Shown in pieces: positions 41,215 through 41,934 of a stretch of 41,934 bases of DNA; the first letter of the stretch is position 1; each line of letters begins with the position of its first letter. A program made the translations under genes and the position numbers. The DNA is from Actinomycetota bacterium (GTDB taxonomy: Bacteria > Actinomycetota > Acidimicrobiia > IMCC26256 > PALSA-555), in NCBI GenBank assembly GCA_016870245.1, contig VGCA01000005.1, positions 1 to 41,934 on the forward strand, read 5' to 3'. The notes under the pieces are model-generated. The model was not told the origin of the DNA, searched no databases, and worked only from the letters and a program-made list of their open reading frames with translations.

Positions 41215-41934
41215 ATGGACCTTCGCTACTCACCGTCCGACGAGGCCTTCCGGGCCGAGCTGCAGGCGTGGCTGGCGGCCACCCTGCCGACGCTCCCGCC
41301 CGAGCCCCCCCGGGACGACTGGCCCGCGCGCGTCGTGTACGACACCGACTGGCAGAAGCGGCTCTTCGACGCCGGCTACGCCGGGATGTCGTGGCCCAAG
41401 GAGTACGGCGGGCGAGACGCGCCGCCGAGCGAGCAGCTGATCTTCCTCGAGGAGTGCTCCAACGCGAAGGCGCCCTACGTGGGCGTCAACTTCGTCGGCA
41501 CCCTGCACGCGGGCCCCACGATCATCGCCGAGGGCACGCCCGAGCAGAAGGCGAAGCACATCCCCAAGATCCTCCGGGGCGACGAGGTCTGGTGCCAGTG
41601 CTTCTCGGAGCCCGACGCCGGCTCCGATCTCGCCGCGCTGCAGACCCGCGCGGTGCGCGACGGCGACGACTACGTCGTGACCGGGCGCAAGATCTGGTGC
41701 TCGTTCGGGCAGGTCGGTGAGTACGGCGAGCTGCTCGCCCGCACCGACCCCGACGTGCCGAAGCACAAGGGCATCTCCTGGTTCATCCTCCCCATGGACC
41801 TTCCCGGCATCGAGATCCGGCCCATCGAGACCATCCTCGGCTCCTCCGAGTTCTGCGAGGTGTTCCTCGACGAGGTGCGGGTGCCGGCGGAGCAGATGGT
41901 GGGTCAGGAGAACGACGGCTGGCGGGTCACCAAC
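41215..41934 (+). CDS. Acyl-CoA dehydrogenase family protein (C-terminus beyond window)
   Basis: The first 240 residues are visible. They show the helical N-terminus (MDLRYSPSDEAFRAEL), the WPKEYGGRDA loop, and the FAD/substrate motif CFSEPDAGSDLAALQT. A beta-domain segment GRKIWCSFG precedes the DEVRVPAEQMVG start of the C-terminal helical part. This is the flavin enzyme of beta-oxidation-like desaturation, in the actinobacterial branch often paired as a heteromer in steroid catabolism. Only one subunit is visible here. The gene runs off the window, so the catalytic Glu cannot be checked. Confidence 0.88.
   Translation, partial: MDLRYSPSDEAFRAELQAWLAATLPTLPPEPPRDDWPARVVYDTDWQKRLFDAGYAGMSWPKEYGGRDAPPSEQLIFLEECSNAKAPYVGVNFVGTLHAGPTIIAEGTPEQKAKHIPKILRGDEVWCQCFSEPDAGSDLAALQTRAVRDGDDYVVTGRKIWCSFGQVGEYGELLARTDPDVPKHKGISWFILPMDLPGIEIRPIETILGSSEFCEVFLDEVRVPAEQMVGQENDGWRVTN

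Noticed and set aside
41224-41240. Third copy of the 21-nt repeat (CTACTCACCGTCCGA)
   Set aside because: Only a partial match, and it lies inside the conserved acyl-CoA dehydrogenase N-terminus (RYSPSDE), so coincidence is likelier.

Overview
This is a very GC-rich bacterial chromosome segment of about 42 kb. It has short intergenic gaps, many GTG starts and many start/stop overlaps (ATGA, GTGA). An actinobacterial-type SOS box (TCGAAC-N4-GTTCGA) sits before a DUF222/HNH (13E12-repeat type) gene, and two genes encode luciferase-like, F420-type oxidoreductases. I infer a high-GC actinobacterium, possibly of the Acidimicrobiia; the class is inferred from gene style, not proven. There is no rRNA, tRNA, CRISPR array, phage or insertion sequence that I can see.

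Nearly every gene looks catabolic and CoA- or lipid-centred. I count four AMP-forming acyl-CoA ligases, six short-chain dehydrogenases (one frameshifted) plus a seventh that is only a relic, two family III CoA-transferases (one a tandem fusion), a thiolase-fold/OB-fold pair, an acyl-CoA dehydrogenase, four amidohydrolases, two luciferase-like oxidoreductases, two NTF2-like proteins, a phytanoyl-CoA dioxygenase-like protein, a zinc alcohol dehydrogenase, a Nudix hydrolase, several hydrolases and two MFS exporters. This suggests an accessory region for breaking down lipids, steroids or xenobiotics. No single complete known pathway can be read from it.

Layout: 1-4466, a GerW-like fragment, an SDR divergent from an MBL hydrolase and a membrane protein, and a fatty acyl-CoA ligase. 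4467-4967, a 74-75 nt tandem repeat array that ends on the start codon of the next gene. 4968-10480, amidohydrolase, amidohydrolase, SDR, then an SDR relic, MFS and amidohydrolase. 10481-10606, repeat/hairpin element, first copy. 10607-13917, minus-strand CoA-transferase, frameshifted SDR and alcohol dehydrogenase. 13988-15247, SOS box and HNH gene. 15263-18821, small membrane protein, VOC protein, two SDRs and a PhyH-like protein. 18907-24849, minus-strand run of fused CoA-transferase, thiolase-like, OB-fold, TMEM254-like and YtcJ-like amidohydrolase. 24958-28893, serine hydrolase divergent from a Gfo/Idh, alpha/beta hydrolase and Nudix operon. 28911-28996, repeat/hairpin element, second copy. 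29002-36393, SDR, NTF2, MFS, two LLM proteins, NTF2 and ligase. 36413-41934, two divergent ligases, a secreted peptidase-like hydrolase and a truncated acyl-CoA dehydrogenase.

The signals least explained by ordinary annotation are: the shared 21-nt-arm element that fills two gaps between convergent genes; the 75-nt array with its in-frame repeat ORF; a recurring TANNNT box 6-8 nt before start codons, indicating leaderless transcription; the tandem CoA-transferase whose first half lacks the catalytic Asp, next to a thiolase-fold protein lacking the catalytic Cys; and two decayed SDR genes.
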